IMG/VR virus record: IMGVR_UViG_3300045952_000362
Coordinates: 1 to 64,000 of that record
Strand: one strand, 5' to 3'
DNA length: 64,000 nt
From: a virus
Below, piece by piece: positions 6,586 to 14,008 of the stretch. Within the stretch, counting starts at the first letter, position 1; each line of letters begins with the position of its first letter. The notes below the pieces were generated by a model. It saw nothing but the letters and a program-made list of their open reading frames with translations, searched no databases and was not told the DNA's origin. The position numbers and the translations under genes were made by a program.

Positions 6586-6798
6586 TTACTCCAATTCGTT
6601 CTTGACGGCTCGTGCGGCATCGCGCATCGCCAACACCGCCGTATCCTTCTCCTGCTCGCTGGTGGCATGCACGATGGCGTGGGCCCCGTGTTCGACGGCT
6701 GCGGCCAACTCGCGGACCTGCTTCTTAAGGGCGCGCAAGTTGATGAGAGTGACTTCCTGTGCGGCTCGATTGCGTGGCTTCTTCGTTTTGGTGGCCAT
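6586..6798 (-). CDS. Small helical protein
   Basis: 70 residues from the ATG at 6798 (MATKTKKPRNRAAQEVTLIN), with AGGAGTCGTCCC upstream. After a basic N-terminus there is a long helix rich in Ala, Lys and Glu (LRALKKQVRELAAAVEHGAH), probably a coiled coil. Function is unknown. Confidence 0.6.
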   Translation of the reverse strand: MATKTKKPRNRAAQEVTLINLRALKKQVRELAAAVEHGAHAIVHATSEQEKDTAVLAMRDAARAVKNELE

Positions 6799-6808
6799 GG
6801 GACGACTC

Positions 6809-7180
6809 CTACTGGTGGTTGAACGGACCTTCGAAATAGGTGGCATCGGCATCCCACTCGGGATGCTCGAAGAGCCACTGCTGTAACTCCATCGGCAGCA
6901 ACGCAAAGTGCTCCCGAGGACGGTAGATCATCTTGCGTGTGTACGGCCGCCACAGGCGGGCCGCCGGGTGAATCAACAACGTGGTGCCGACCCCGTGGTC
7001 GCGCCATGGTTTGGACAGCACCACGGTCAACTGTCCGTCGTGCCATCCGGTCCACGTGCCGTGGATATGGTCATGACTCCCGTCGTTGCCGAAGACGTCG
7101 AGGCACTCGGTGCTCCAATGCGACTTGGACTTCCACTCGTCGCCGGAGCAGCGCGTGATGAAGGTTTTAGCCTTGGGCAC
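6809..7180 (-). CDS. Hypothetical protein
   Basis: 123 residues (MPKAKTFITRCSGDEWKSKS). Trp/His-rich (HIHGTWTGWHDGQLTVVLSK), suggesting a compact beta domain followed by a helical C-terminal part. It overlaps the upstream gene by 14 bases. No recognised motif. Confidence 0.6.
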   Translation of the reverse strand: MPKAKTFITRCSGDEWKSKSHWSTECLDVFGNDGSHDHIHGTWTGWHDGQLTVVLSKPWRDHGVGTTLLIHPAARLWRPYTRKMIYRPREHFALLPMELQQWLFEHPEWDADATYFEGPFNHQ

Positions 7181-7391
7181 GAGACATCTCCAGGATCTCC
7201 CGCAGGGTAGAGATCGTGGTCATGGCCGTGGAGACCGGGGCCGGCATGCCGGCGATGGACACCTCAGAGCTGTCCAAGGCCTTCAAGACCGCTTCGGCAG
7301 CGACCTCCAACGAGCAGTGCCAGCACACGTTGTCCACCAGCTCGGGATTCCGGTCCACATGCCGGCAGTTATCAGACCGTGAATCGGCCAT
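7167..7391 (-). CDS. Small hypothetical protein
   Basis: 74 residues. CWHC plus upstream Cys/His (DNCRHVD) could bind a metal. The remainder is helical (EVAAEAVLKALDSSEVSIAG). It overlaps the upstream gene by 20 bases. Confidence 0.55.
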   Translation of the reverse strand: MADSRSDNCRHVDRNPELVDNVCWHCSLEVAAEAVLKALDSSEVSIAGMPAPVSTAMTTISTLREILEMSRAQG

Positions 7392-7971
7392 GGTGCCTCC
7401 TCCGTGGATCCGGCCGCATGCGCACGCGACTATTTACACCCCAGATCTGCACTTGGAAGTGGAAGTCCGTACCACGCTCGCTGAACTCCGAGTTGATCGA
7501 GCACTCCGGCCACGAGATGAACAATTGCTGCCGGTCATGGGCTCGCAGGATCGCGTTGCAGAACTGTTGAATCCAACGTCGGTCGATCTCTGCGTCGTCA
7601 ATACCGAAGAGGATGTCACAGGCTTCTTCGTCGGACATCTCCGGCACTGCCTTCGGCATGTTCTCCGGCGGCACGACCCGTAACACGCATCGCTCGATCG
7701 CGATGTTGTCGCCGTCCTCTGCTCCATACCATACGAGCTCGTAGGCCCATCCGGTCTGTTGCACCTTGTCCTCGAGAGTGCCGGCATTGCCGATGCAACG
7801 CTTCCACATCTTGCCGGAATACGTCCCTGTCGGAATGGTGCCGCTGTACTCCGCGAGCTTCTTGAACGTGTCGTACGTCATGTAAGCTCGCGCCCCGTGG
7901 AACACGATCTCAGACCGATCGGGCTGATTCCAATACCGGCCTTTCGGATCCGTCATGTCAGGGATCTTCAT
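7372..7971 (-). CDS. Hypothetical protein, the largest of the small-gene block after the DUF2786 gene
   Basis: 199 residues from the ATG at 7971 (MKIPDMTDPKGRYWNQPDRS), with GAAGAAGCG upstream. Visible features are a middle region with CVLRVVPPENMP, an acidic helix (EMSDEEACDILFGIDDAEID) and a strand-rich C-terminus with FHFQVQIWGVNSR. No family recognised. The four-base overlap with the upstream gene shows coupling. Confidence 0.6.
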   Translation of the reverse strand: MKIPDMTDPKGRYWNQPDRSEIVFHGARAYMTYDTFKKLAEYSGTIPTGTYSGKMWKRCIGNAGTLEDKVQQTGWAYELVWYGAEDGDNIAIERCVLRVVPPENMPKAVPEMSDEEACDILFGIDDAEIDRRWIQQFCNAILRAHDRQQLFISWPECSINSEFSERGTDFHFQVQIWGVNSRVRMRPDPRRRHHGRFTV

Positions 7972-8207
7972 CGCTTCTTCCTTTTCTTGCCCCGGTTGTG
8001 CGGGGGCGGGGCAGGGGGCCAACGCGCCAACACCGTGTCAGTGTATTCGTCGTAGACCCGTGTAATGCGTTTGAATTGGCTGTGGAGACGGATCGCGGCC
8101 TCGGTCGCTTCCGTTTGCGTGGCATGCCGACTGTCCACTACCCAGTCGCTGTAGGAGGGGCGATGCGCTTGCACGAGAAACGGTTTCACCTCAGGGAATG
8201 GCTTCAC
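7968..8207 (-). CDS. Small basic protein
   Basis: 79 residues from the GTG at 8207, which overlaps the TGA of the upstream gene. The middle region has TQTEATEAAIRLHSQFKRIT followed by YDEYTDTVLA, and the tail is Pro- and Lys/Arg-rich (RGKKRKKR). The basic tail suggests contact with nucleic acid or a cell surface (inference only). Confidence 0.55.
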   Translation of the reverse strand: MKPFPEVKPFLVQAHRPSYSDWVVDSRHATQTEATEAAIRLHSQFKRITRVYDEYTDTVLARWPPAPPPHNRGKKRKKR

Positions 8208-8572
8208 GCGAACTCCCCTGCGTGCTGCTCGTCGATGGGCCCGAACACGGGAGAGGGCGACGGCCATCCCGGCTCCACACGCATCCACGGGCGCCACCAC
8301 ACCGGCTCGTACTCCTGCTGGGTGGTGAGACGCCACCGTGTGATAATCACCACGTAGTCCTTCTCTGCGGCAAACACGGCGCGACCGAATTGATCGTGCG
8401 TGTGTCCGCAGAGATCGGGATGCACCGCCCGCAAGAAATCCACAGACACCGGCACCCGCGTTTCCATCCCAGAGATATCCGGGGGGCGTGGAGTCAGTCG
8501 TGCGCGATTGCGCATGGCAAAGTGGCTGTCGTGGCGCACGAGCTCGACCACCTTTTCTTTAGCGATCTGCAT
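8204..8572 (-). CDS. Hypothetical protein
   Basis: 122 residues (MQIAKEKVVELVRHDSHFAM). The central part has VSVDFLRAVHPDLCGHTHDQ, then a Trp-rich stretch ending in a Pro-rich C-terminus. Not recognised. It overlaps both neighbours. Confidence 0.55.
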   Translation of the reverse strand: MQIAKEKVVELVRHDSHFAMRNRARLTPRPPDISGMETRVPVSVDFLRAVHPDLCGHTHDQFGRAVFAAEKDYVVIITRWRLTTQQEYEPVWWRPWMRVEPGWPSPSPVFGPIDEQHAGEFA

Positions 8573-8915
8573 CGGGCTTCCTTTCGATGATCGCCTTGCA
8601 CACGCGTTCCCACGCCGAGGTGGCTTCGATGAACCGACTCGCGTCCTGCATATTGTCGCGGTCGAAGTCCTCCCACCGTGGCTGTGGCGGCAGGGTGATG
8701 GTCGTAGTTGGTTGCGTCACCACCTGCACGACGGGACGCATGGCCCCACCACACTTGCACACGACACTATCCTTCGTCGCGAACTGGTGGTCCCAATCGG
8801 TGCAGTCGTTCTTGCGCCGACAGTTCTCGTTGTCCCTCGCCCCGCACACGGAACATTCGCCCGTGATCCCGCAGTGGCGTGTAATGATTTTCATCGTGTG
8901 GACTTCGACGGGCAT
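8559..8915 (-). CDS. Zinc-ribbon hypothetical protein
   Basis: 118 residues. The ATG at 8915 overlaps the upstream stop (TAATG); a second ATG lies at 8894. CSVC...C and CKCG patterns within residues 15-60 suggest one or two zinc sites. The C-terminal half is helical. Function is unknown. Confidence 0.6.
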   Translation of the reverse strand: MPVEVHTMKIITRHCGITGECSVCGARDNENCRRKNDCTDWDHQFATKDSVVCKCGGAMRPVVQVVTQPTTTITLPPQPRWEDFDRDNMQDASRFIEATSAWERVCKAIIERKPDADR

Positions 8916-9247
8916 TAGAGCACCACCCCATAGCGATCGGCGATGTTGGACAACGTGGCCATGGCGTCGAGGATACCCATGTGGCCGGTGCGCCAGCTAC
9001 GTTCGTTCAGTGGGGTGCGGCCCCGGAAGAGCTCGCGTGCCTCCTCCAACGGCAACCCGAGAAAGCGCTCCAGCACTTCCACCCCAGCGGCATCGACGCC
9101 ATCGGGTTTGGCCCAGCGCTGTTTCACCACGTGGTACGCGACACAGCCTCGGTCGCGCGTGAGCAAGCAGCTGCCGTAGTCAAACTCAGCGGGCGGCACT
9201 TGCTGGAGGTGGGCATATAACTTCCGTGCGTTCGGTTCGTTGAACAT
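8915..9247 (-). CDS. Hypothetical protein
   Basis: 110 residues (MFNEPNARKLYAHLQQVPPA). Helical, with a CVAYHVVKQRWAKPDGVDAA segment and EARELFRGRTPLNERSWR. It may be regulatory, but no family is recognised. The ribosome site is weak (GGTAGGGACGG). Confidence 0.6.
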   Translation of the reverse strand: MFNEPNARKLYAHLQQVPPAEFDYGSCLLTRDRGCVAYHVVKQRWAKPDGVDAAGVEVLERFLGLPLEEARELFRGRTPLNERSWRTGHMGILDAMATLSNIADRYGVVL

Positions 9248-9347
9248 CCGTCCCTACCGTAGGACCGTCAACAGTGCACCGATCCACAGGGATCGTCAAC
9301 AGCCATTCGTCGCGCAGAGCTCGCCAGTCGGGCTCCGATCGGGCCAT
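9186..9347 (-). CDS. First ORF of the leftward operon, possible leader peptide
   Basis: 53 residues from the ATG at 9347 (MARSEPDWRALRDEWLLTIP), with a strong ribosome site GAGGAGGGCTGTG. Its last 62 bases overlap the next gene out of frame, so it may couple translation of that gene, whose own site is weak. The short N-terminal part looks natural. It may be a leader rather than a functional protein. Confidence 0.45.
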   Translation of the reverse strand: MARSEPDWRALRDEWLLTIPVDRCTVDGPTVGTDVQRTERTEVICPPPASAAR

Positions 9348-10111
9348 CACAGCCCTCCTCCCCAGGAAACGAACAACCGCCGGCACCCGCGGACGGTCCG
9401 CGAGAGGGCAATAATTTGCCTCAAAGGCCCCCCAAGTGCGCCACAGGAATCGTCCACTTGCAAGAAGAAGCGACGGTTACATGGTTTTCGACGTCGTGAA
9501 ACTCGTGTAACCGTCGTTTGTTTTCGTGGGGGTCAAATTAAAGCGACGGGTACAGGAGTTGCGGAGGCACAGCACGAATTAAAACGACGGTCACATGAGT
9601 TGTCGTGCTCAGCGTGTGGTAGGAAAAAGAGATTCGATGTGAAGTGGGAGAGGCGAGAACGAGGAAATAGGGGGTGTGTAGCGCATGTGTTTGCAACGAT
9701 AGGCGAGACACGAGTGGTGGCCGGAAACACGGAGTGAAAAGGACGTGAAGGGAATTGCGCCGCTATATGGGGGGAGGGAGGAGGGCCGGGTTGCGCCGCA
9801 AGCTTGCTCCCCTCAACTCTTCTTAATAAAATTTAATTTCATTTAGCAAAAGGTAAGAAGGTGTAGGGGGCACACCCCCCTCCCCCCATTCTTGAGCGCA
9901 ATTCTAAAACGTCGTTTTGCGTCAGGAAGCATGGTGGTGAATACGGGCTCACCCTTATGTAGTCACATGGGGTGAAACGGGACGGGGCAATTTGGTCCGT
10001 GTTCCGGGGGACATTAGGTCCCGTGGCCATGGTGTGTATCGACAGCAGAAGTGCGCACATTCTCAGTCGTTTGGTACTTCACCGACTACACATGCCACGC
10101 GTGAGGACGTG
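9348..10111. promoter_or_regulatory. Divergent intergenic control region between the two transcription arms
   Basis: 764 bases with no credible gene, separating leftward genes (from 9347) and rightward genes (from 10112). It contains the operator array at 9468-9601, an AT-rich patch near 9817-9846 (unusual in this genome), a G6/C6 hairpin at about 9865-9881, a perfect palindrome AAAACGTCGTTTT at 9906-9918 whose half resembles the operator core, and hairpin-forming GGGGAC...GTCCC near 10007-10023. Promoters for both arms must lie here if transcription runs outward, but I see no unambiguous -35/-10 pair. Confidence 0.6.
9468..9601. promoter_or_regulatory. Four-copy 20-bp operator-like repeat array
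   Basis: Copies: AAGCGACGGTTACATGGTTT (9468-9487, plus), AAACGACGGTTACACGAGT as the reverse complement of 9501-9519, AAGCGACGGGTACAGGAGTT (9541-9560, plus) and AAACGACGGTCACATGAGTT (9582-9601, plus). Consensus AARCGACGGTNACANGAGTT. The last two are each preceded by AATTA. The first two form an inverted pair. Placement between divergent arms suggests binding sites for a phage regulator or elements of phage-specific promoters. Confidence 0.8.
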
Positions 10112-10372
10112 ATGCAATTCAAGGGCCCAGCATTTCCGTCATGGAAAGAACCCACCGCCACTACCCGTACGCTACAAACGCACCACACGTTGGCACCGGG
10201 TGAGCAGTACGTACCGCACGAATCCGCCAACGGCAAAGCCGCACAACGTCGACGCCGACAAATGGCACGCGATCAAGCCAAGCGCTTGCGCAAGCAGTAC
10301 GGCAGCGATGTGGTGGAAGGCATTGACCCCCAGAGTGGCGGGCTGTTGCTGAATTTCACGGAGAAAAAGTAG
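10112..10372 (+). CDS. Small basic protein, first gene of the rightward arm
   Basis: 86 residues from the ATG at 10112 (MQFKGPAFPSWKEPTATTRT), with GTGAGGACGTG upstream. A basic helical segment (AAQRRRRQMARDQAKRLRKQ) dominates the middle. It lies two bases before the putative small terminase gene, so it may take part in packaging, or be a nucleic-acid-binding early protein. No family recognised. Confidence 0.6.
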   Translation: MQFKGPAFPSWKEPTATTRTLQTHHTLAPGEQYVPHESANGKAAQRRRRQMARDQAKRLRKQYGSDVVEGIDPQSGGLLLNFTEKK

Positions 10373-10373
10373 C

Positions 10374-10895
10374 ATGGCTACCCGAGGGCGCAAGCGAAAG
10401 CCGTTGGTGGGGGGGTGGAAGAAGCGCCGACCGAACCCGACGGAGCGCACGGTGCTGAGGCGGGCCCTCCGGCAGCTGGAGCAGCCACGACCGAAGGTCA
10501 AGCACAAAGCGTTCGATCGTGATGTGCACATGGAGACGGTGGAACAGGGAGGCAAGGTCAAGATCCTGTTGAAGAAAGGTTCTCCGGGCCGTGCGAAAGG
10601 CGCGACCAATCGTGTGCCACGTGGCGTGCGTGCGAGTATCAAAGCCATCATCGAAGACGTGGTGAAAGGAAACAGCAAGGATGTACGCACCGCATTCGAG
10701 GGCGGGCTGCGTGGCGGTCCCCAGCATGCGGATCGCTACCTCAAGTTGGCAGCTGAGTATCTCGATGGCAAGCCTACCGACAACGTGAATCTCAATGCGC
10801 GATGGAACCAGGACGAGCTCGCCACTGCGCGAGAACAACTTGGGAAGAAGTTGAGCAGCATGTTGAGTCTCATCCTCAACAGAGACGAGTCGTAG
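10374..10895 (+). CDS. Putative terminase small subunit-like protein
   Basis: 173 residues. The N-terminal 70 residues are very basic. Residues about 85-150 (VRASIKAIIEDVVKGNSKDV, then HADRYLKLAAEYLDGKPTDN) resemble the helical segment and the xLLEYxDGKP-type motif seen in small terminase or small-terminase-like proteins of HK97-type phages. Position at the head of the rightward arm, about 3 kb before the large subunit, is compatible. The assignment rests on pattern and context only. Confidence 0.45.
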   Translation: MATRGRKRKPLVGGWKKRRPNPTERTVLRRALRQLEQPRPKVKHKAFDRDVHMETVEQGGKVKILLKKGSPGRAKGATNRVPRGVRASIKAIIEDVVKGNSKDVRTAFEGGLRGGPQHADRYLKLAAEYLDGKPTDNVNLNARWNQDELATAREQLGKKLSSMLSLILNRDES

Positions 10896-10897
10896 GC

Positions 10898-11032
10898 ATG
10901 CGGACTCGTGCGTTTGAATTTCATTTCCGCCCGATTGATCATGCGTCGTCGGGGTGGTCACCGCTTCACGGTTCCGTAACGTGCGAGGCTGAGGAAATTC
11001 CTGAATGCATAACTGACCGGGGGCGCGCATGA
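10898..11032 (+). CDS. 44-residue small protein
   Basis: The ATG at 10898 gives MRTRAFEFHFRPIDHASSGW and ends with TGA at 11030-11032, overlapping the ATG of the next gene in ATGA form. The coupling and natural-looking sequence support translation, but there is no strong ribosome site. No family recognised. Confidence 0.4.
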   Translation: MRTRAFEFHFRPIDHASSGWSPLHGSVTCEAEEIPECITDRGRA

Positions 11033-11361
11033 CCGTTTTCCTGCTGCTCGTGCTGTTGCTGCTGTGTGTCGTGTTGTACTGCTGGGTCGAAGTCAAACTC
11101 GTGCGCTTGCGTCGCCGCTACATCGTGATGCTGTTGCACGTGCGTGGTGAAATGTCGCCGGTCGAGATCGCCCGCGAGGTCGGCATGGTGCAAGGCACCG
11201 TGTACCCGATGATGCGCGAGTTGGAGGACCGCGGACTCGTGCTTCATCGCGTCGAAGCCATCCCGCTGCCGCCCGATCGCGGCTATCTGGTGCGCTTTGC
11301 CCCCGGCCGTCACCTGTACCGGGCCACTGTTACCGGGGATTCGCCGGTGGAGGCCGCGTAA
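11029..11361 (+). CDS. Membrane-anchored winged-helix protein
   Basis: 110 residues. Residues 1-20 (MTVFLLLVLLLLCVVLYCWV) form a transmembrane helix followed by a basic stop-transfer (RLRRRY). Residues 30-95 look like a PadR/MarR-type winged helix: MLLHVRGEMSPVEIAREVGM, then GTVYPMMRELEDRGLVLHRV and a hairpin wing. A DNA-binding-type domain held at the inner membrane is unusual in a phage. It could sense the envelope, tether DNA, or be a repurposed fold. The gene is coupled to the small ORF upstream. Confidence 0.65.
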   Translation: MTVFLLLVLLLLCVVLYCWVEVKLVRLRRRYIVMLLHVRGEMSPVEIAREVGMVQGTVYPMMRELEDRGLVLHRVEAIPLPPDRGYLVRFAPGRHLYRATVTGDSPVEAA

Positions 11362-11363
11362 TA

Positions 11364-11534
11364 ATGCGTCGGTATTGCACGAACTGCCGCGAACGCCTCA
11401 CCCTACCCAGCCGATTTCGACGGCTCTGCCCGACCTGTCGGCGGCCGTTTAACCGGGGCGCACTGGTGGCGTCCCTCGTGTACCTCGTCGCGACCCTCGT
11501 AAAACTGCTTATTTCCTTTGGAGGCCCCCAGTGA
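11364..11534 (+). CDS. 56-residue zinc-ribbon plus transmembrane protein
   Basis: The ATG at 11364 gives MRRYCTNCRERLTLPSRFRR, then LCPTC, a treble-clef-like four-cysteine zinc ribbon (CTNC...CPTC). Residues 37-52 (ALVASLVYLVATLVKLLISF) form a membrane helix. Its TGA overlaps the GTG of the lipoprotein gene that follows. It is part of the envelope-directed cluster 11.0-13.4 kb. Confidence 0.6.
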   Translation: MRRYCTNCRERLTLPSRFRRLCPTCRRPFNRGALVASLVYLVATLVKLLISFGGPQ

Positions 11535-11902
11535 AGAGACTCTGTATCGCCGTCCTCGCCGTGTGCATCGCTGTTTTGCCCCTTGCCGGGTGTTCCATGT
11601 TCGATCGCGACGGCGACAACAACCCTGTGACACCCACCCAGCCGGGGTTGCAGCTGCCCGTTGTCATCAAATTCGAAGCCGAGAGCGCCACCGTGAAAGT
11701 GAATACGTGCACCACGCTGCGCTGGGAGACGTTGTACGCCGTCACCGCGAACATTACACCCAACATCGGCAACGTCGGTCCGGCCGGGAGTCGGCAGGTG
11801 TGTTTCTCCACCACCGGGCTGAATCAATACACCTTAACGTTGACCGGCAGTGACGGCCGACAACCACCGCCCTCATTTGCGAGTGTCCTCGTCACACCGT
11901 AG
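11531..11902 (+). CDS. Secreted lipoprotein with Ig-like beta domain
   Basis: 123 residues from the GTG at 11531. A classic lipoprotein signal is visible: basic MKR, a hydrophobic core and the lipobox LAGC (Cys21). The mature part is all-beta (VVIKFEAESATVKVNTCTTL, later YTLTLTGSDG), like small Ig-type domains, with a possible disulphide between the two mature cysteines. It would be anchored in a membrane leaflet of the infected host. A superinfection-exclusion role is possible but only inferred. Confidence 0.75.
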   Translation: MKRLCIAVLAVCIAVLPLAGCSMFDRDGDNNPVTPTQPGLQLPVVIKFEAESATVKVNTCTTLRWETLYAVTANITPNIGNVGPAGSRQVCFSTTGLNQYTLTLTGSDGRQPPPSFASVLVTP

Positions 11903-11928
11903 CTCGAACGAAGGAAAGGAAGGCCCCG

Positions 11929-12366
11929 GTGAATCTGTTCAAGCGATTCAAGCGGGATCTGTACGATGAGATTCGTTTGCTCGTCGCACAGGCCATCGCC
12001 GCAGAGCGAGAGAAGCAGGTCATTGCTCTGCTGCGCGAATGTAAAGACCTGCTGTTGCAGATTAAGAAACAAGGAGAGACCCTCATGTCACAGAACGATC
12101 AGCTGAAGGCCGCGTTGCAGAAGATCGACGCCGCCACCAACAGCATTGCCACTTCCGTCACGAGCACTGCCGAGGCGACGACCAACATCGCGGGCGATCT
12201 CAAGACGCTGAAGGAAAAGCTCGAGGCCGCCGGTGGCGTCGATCAGGCCGTGCTCGACTCACTGGACGCCTCGGCGTCGCAGCTCGAGCAGAACGCCGCA
12301 GTGCTCGCCGAAGCAGCCAACACGCTGCAGGGCATCGCTGCGGAAACGCCGGAAGACCAGGCGTAG
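11929..12366 (+). CDS. Coiled-coil protein
   Basis: 145 residues from the GTG at 11929, with AAGGAAAGGAAGG upstream. Residues 1-50 form an amphipathic basic helix. Residues 51-145 form a heptad-rich Thr/Ala coiled coil (ALQKIDAATNSIATSVTSTA). An internal ATG at residue 53 has its own AAGGAGAGACCCTC and could give a 93-residue short form. Composition resembles chemoreceptor-like or tail-fibre-trimer coiled coils. Function is unknown. Confidence 0.65.
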   Translation: MNLFKRFKRDLYDEIRLLVAQAIAAEREKQVIALLRECKDLLLQIKKQGETLMSQNDQLKAALQKIDAATNSIATSVTSTAEATTNIAGDLKTLKEKLEAAGGVDQAVLDSLDASASQLEQNAAVLAEAANTLQGIAAETPEDQA

Positions 12367-12462
12367 CGAGGTCTGCCTTCGGGCAGTCGGGTGGGCCCTG
12401 GCCAGTCGGCCGTGTCCAACGTCACCGTTGGCTGGGGCCACCATCTTCTGGGAGACGAGGCA

Positions 12463-12807
12463 ATGAAAAGCGTGTGCGGGTTCGTGATGCTCGTGTTCAT
12501 TCTTGTGACCGTGGTTGCGGGACCGGAGTTGTCCGCGATGATGCAGCGACGTTCGGTCACCGTCGCTACCATTGGCACGTCCAGTCAGGCGATCTCGGTC
12601 GCGGCTGCAGATGTGCTTCTGTACAACAACGACGGCAAGATGCTGTTCACCCCCAGCATCCCCGGCAACTACATGCTCTGCATCAATGTACGTCCGGTGC
12701 CGACGAACGCTGCTCGTGTTGATGACCCGCCCATCGTCCCTGTCGAACGATGCGCCAGTGTCGGATGGCTTCGATCGACACTTGAACGTGGCGCTGGAGG
12801 CTTCTGA
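12463..12807 (+). CDS. Secreted or membrane-anchored hypothetical protein
   Basis: 114 residues from the ATG at 12463 (GGAGACGAGGCA upstream). The N-terminus (MKSVCGFVMLVFILVTVVAG) is a signal peptide or anchor. The rest contains beta stretches (RSVTVATIGTSSQAISVAAA, DVLLYNNDGKMLFTPS). Its stop overlaps the next start in TGATG form. Confidence 0.65.
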   Translation: MKSVCGFVMLVFILVTVVAGPELSAMMQRRSVTVATIGTSSQAISVAAADVLLYNNDGKMLFTPSIPGNYMLCINVRPVPTNAARVDDPPIVPVERCASVGWLRSTLERGAGGF

Positions 12808-13370
12808 TGAAGACACTCGTTCGTGTGCTCGTGATTCTTGGATTGGCCCTATGGCCGTCCGTTGCGTTCGGTCAGTCGATGGTGTACGCTCGTGGTATCG
12901 ACGCGGCCGGTACGTGGTTCCGTTTCGATACGGACCATTGGACGTCGGTCGGCACCGCTGAACCAGCTTGCCCCGCCACACTGTCGTGTCCGTCTGGCAC
13001 GTCCATCGTCGCCGGTGATGGGGCGATCTGGTCCATCGATGCGTCCTTCAAATTGCTACGCAACGGAACGCCGATGGCGAACGGGGAAGGCAACTTCCTT
13101 AAGTTAGTTCCCCCGGCGTCGTGTCAATGGTACTGGGACGGCAGTAAGTGGGTCGCGAACTTCGTGCCGTGCGCGGCCCCCGGCATTCCCGTGCTGAATG
13201 CGACGGCCACGACTTCGCCGGTATCGTTTGCCACCTGTCCTGCGAAGATCACGACGGTGTTGCTGCCGAATGCTTCGACAGGCGCATATCGATTCACGGT
13301 TGAGATGCCAACCGGCTGCATGATCATCAACAGTACGTCGTTGAACAAGCCTGTTGAGATCAAGAAATAG
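12807..13370 (+). CDS. Secreted protein with signal peptide
   Basis: 187 residues. The signal peptide (MKTLVRVLVILGLALWPSVA) has a likely cleavage site at AFGQ. The mature part is beta-rich with Trp-containing repeats (GTWFRFDTDHWTSVGTAEPA; QWYWDGSKWVANFVP) and six cysteines that could pair in the periplasm. Function is unknown. It may also be a virion protein acting at the host surface. Confidence 0.7.
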   Translation: MKTLVRVLVILGLALWPSVAFGQSMVYARGIDAAGTWFRFDTDHWTSVGTAEPACPATLSCPSGTSIVAGDGAIWSIDASFKLLRNGTPMANGEGNFLKLVPPASCQWYWDGSKWVANFVPCAAPGIPVLNATATTSPVSFATCPAKITTVLLPNASTGAYRFTVEMPTGCMIINSTSLNKPVEIKK

Positions 13371-13372
13371 CG

Positions 13373-14008
13373 ATGGAGCAAACCATATTCCAAGGGTTGG
13401 GGCTGCTCCTCGGCACGGGATGCCTGGGAGCATTGATCCGCATCGCGATTCTTGCGGGCCGGTACATGCAGCGACTGGAAGAGGTGGAGAAGGACATCAA
13501 AGAAGTGAAGGATACCGTGAACAGTCTGGGCAATCGGTTCAATCAGGTGGTTCGCGCTGCGCAAATTCCGGCCGAGATGATGGCGAAGAAAATCAGCGAC
13601 GCCATCCTGTCACACGCGGCGTGGATGGGTCCGATGCTACTGCCGTTCTTCGGTATGTACGGATTGCATCCCGACGTGCCGCATCTCCGGGAACTGCCGG
13701 TGTTGGCGACGTCACGTCCAACTCCCGTCGTGGTGACGCGGTCCATGCTCGCGCGAAAACCGAGAGGCGTGGGCGTCCCGACGCGTGGTGAGTCGATCGA
13801 ACCGGTGAAGACCGCGGTGTTCGCGTTCATTCAGGAAGGGCCGCGCAGCACGAAATCAATTTACGCACTACCCTTCCCGTACACACGCATCTCGTACGCG
13901 ATCCGACTGCTGTCGGAGAGTCGCGCGATCGAACCGACGAACGCGTGGGACCAGGGCATGTTCGTGCGTGCGTACCAAGTGAAAGCACAGGCAGCAGCCG
14001 CCTCATGA
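13373..14008 (+). CDS. Membrane protein with coiled coil and C-terminal winged-helix-like domain
   Basis: 211 residues. Residues 7-30 form a membrane helix, residues 32-60 a coiled coil (RLEEVEKDIKEVKDTVNSLG), then a second weakly hydrophobic patch (about 83-98). Residues 143-190 (VKTAVFAFIQEGPRSTKSIY, TRISYAIRLLSESRAIEPTN) resemble a winged helix. With the gene at 11029 this makes two membrane-linked winged-helix-like proteins in one cluster. It overlaps the terminase start by four bases. Confidence 0.6.
   Translation: MEQTIFQGLGLLLGTGCLGALIRIAILAGRYMQRLEEVEKDIKEVKDTVNSLGNRFNQVVRAAQIPAEMMAKKISDAILSHAAWMGPMLLPFFGMYGLHPDVPHLRELPVLATSRPTPVVVTRSMLARKPRGVGVPTRGESIEPVKTAVFAFIQEGPRSTKSIYALPFPYTRISYAIRLLSESRAIEPTNAWDQGMFVRAYQVKAQAAAAS

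Noticed and set aside
9348-10111. tRNA gene in the divergent region
   Set aside because: Hairpins are present, but no cloverleaf with a T-arm and CCA-like end could be drawn by eye.
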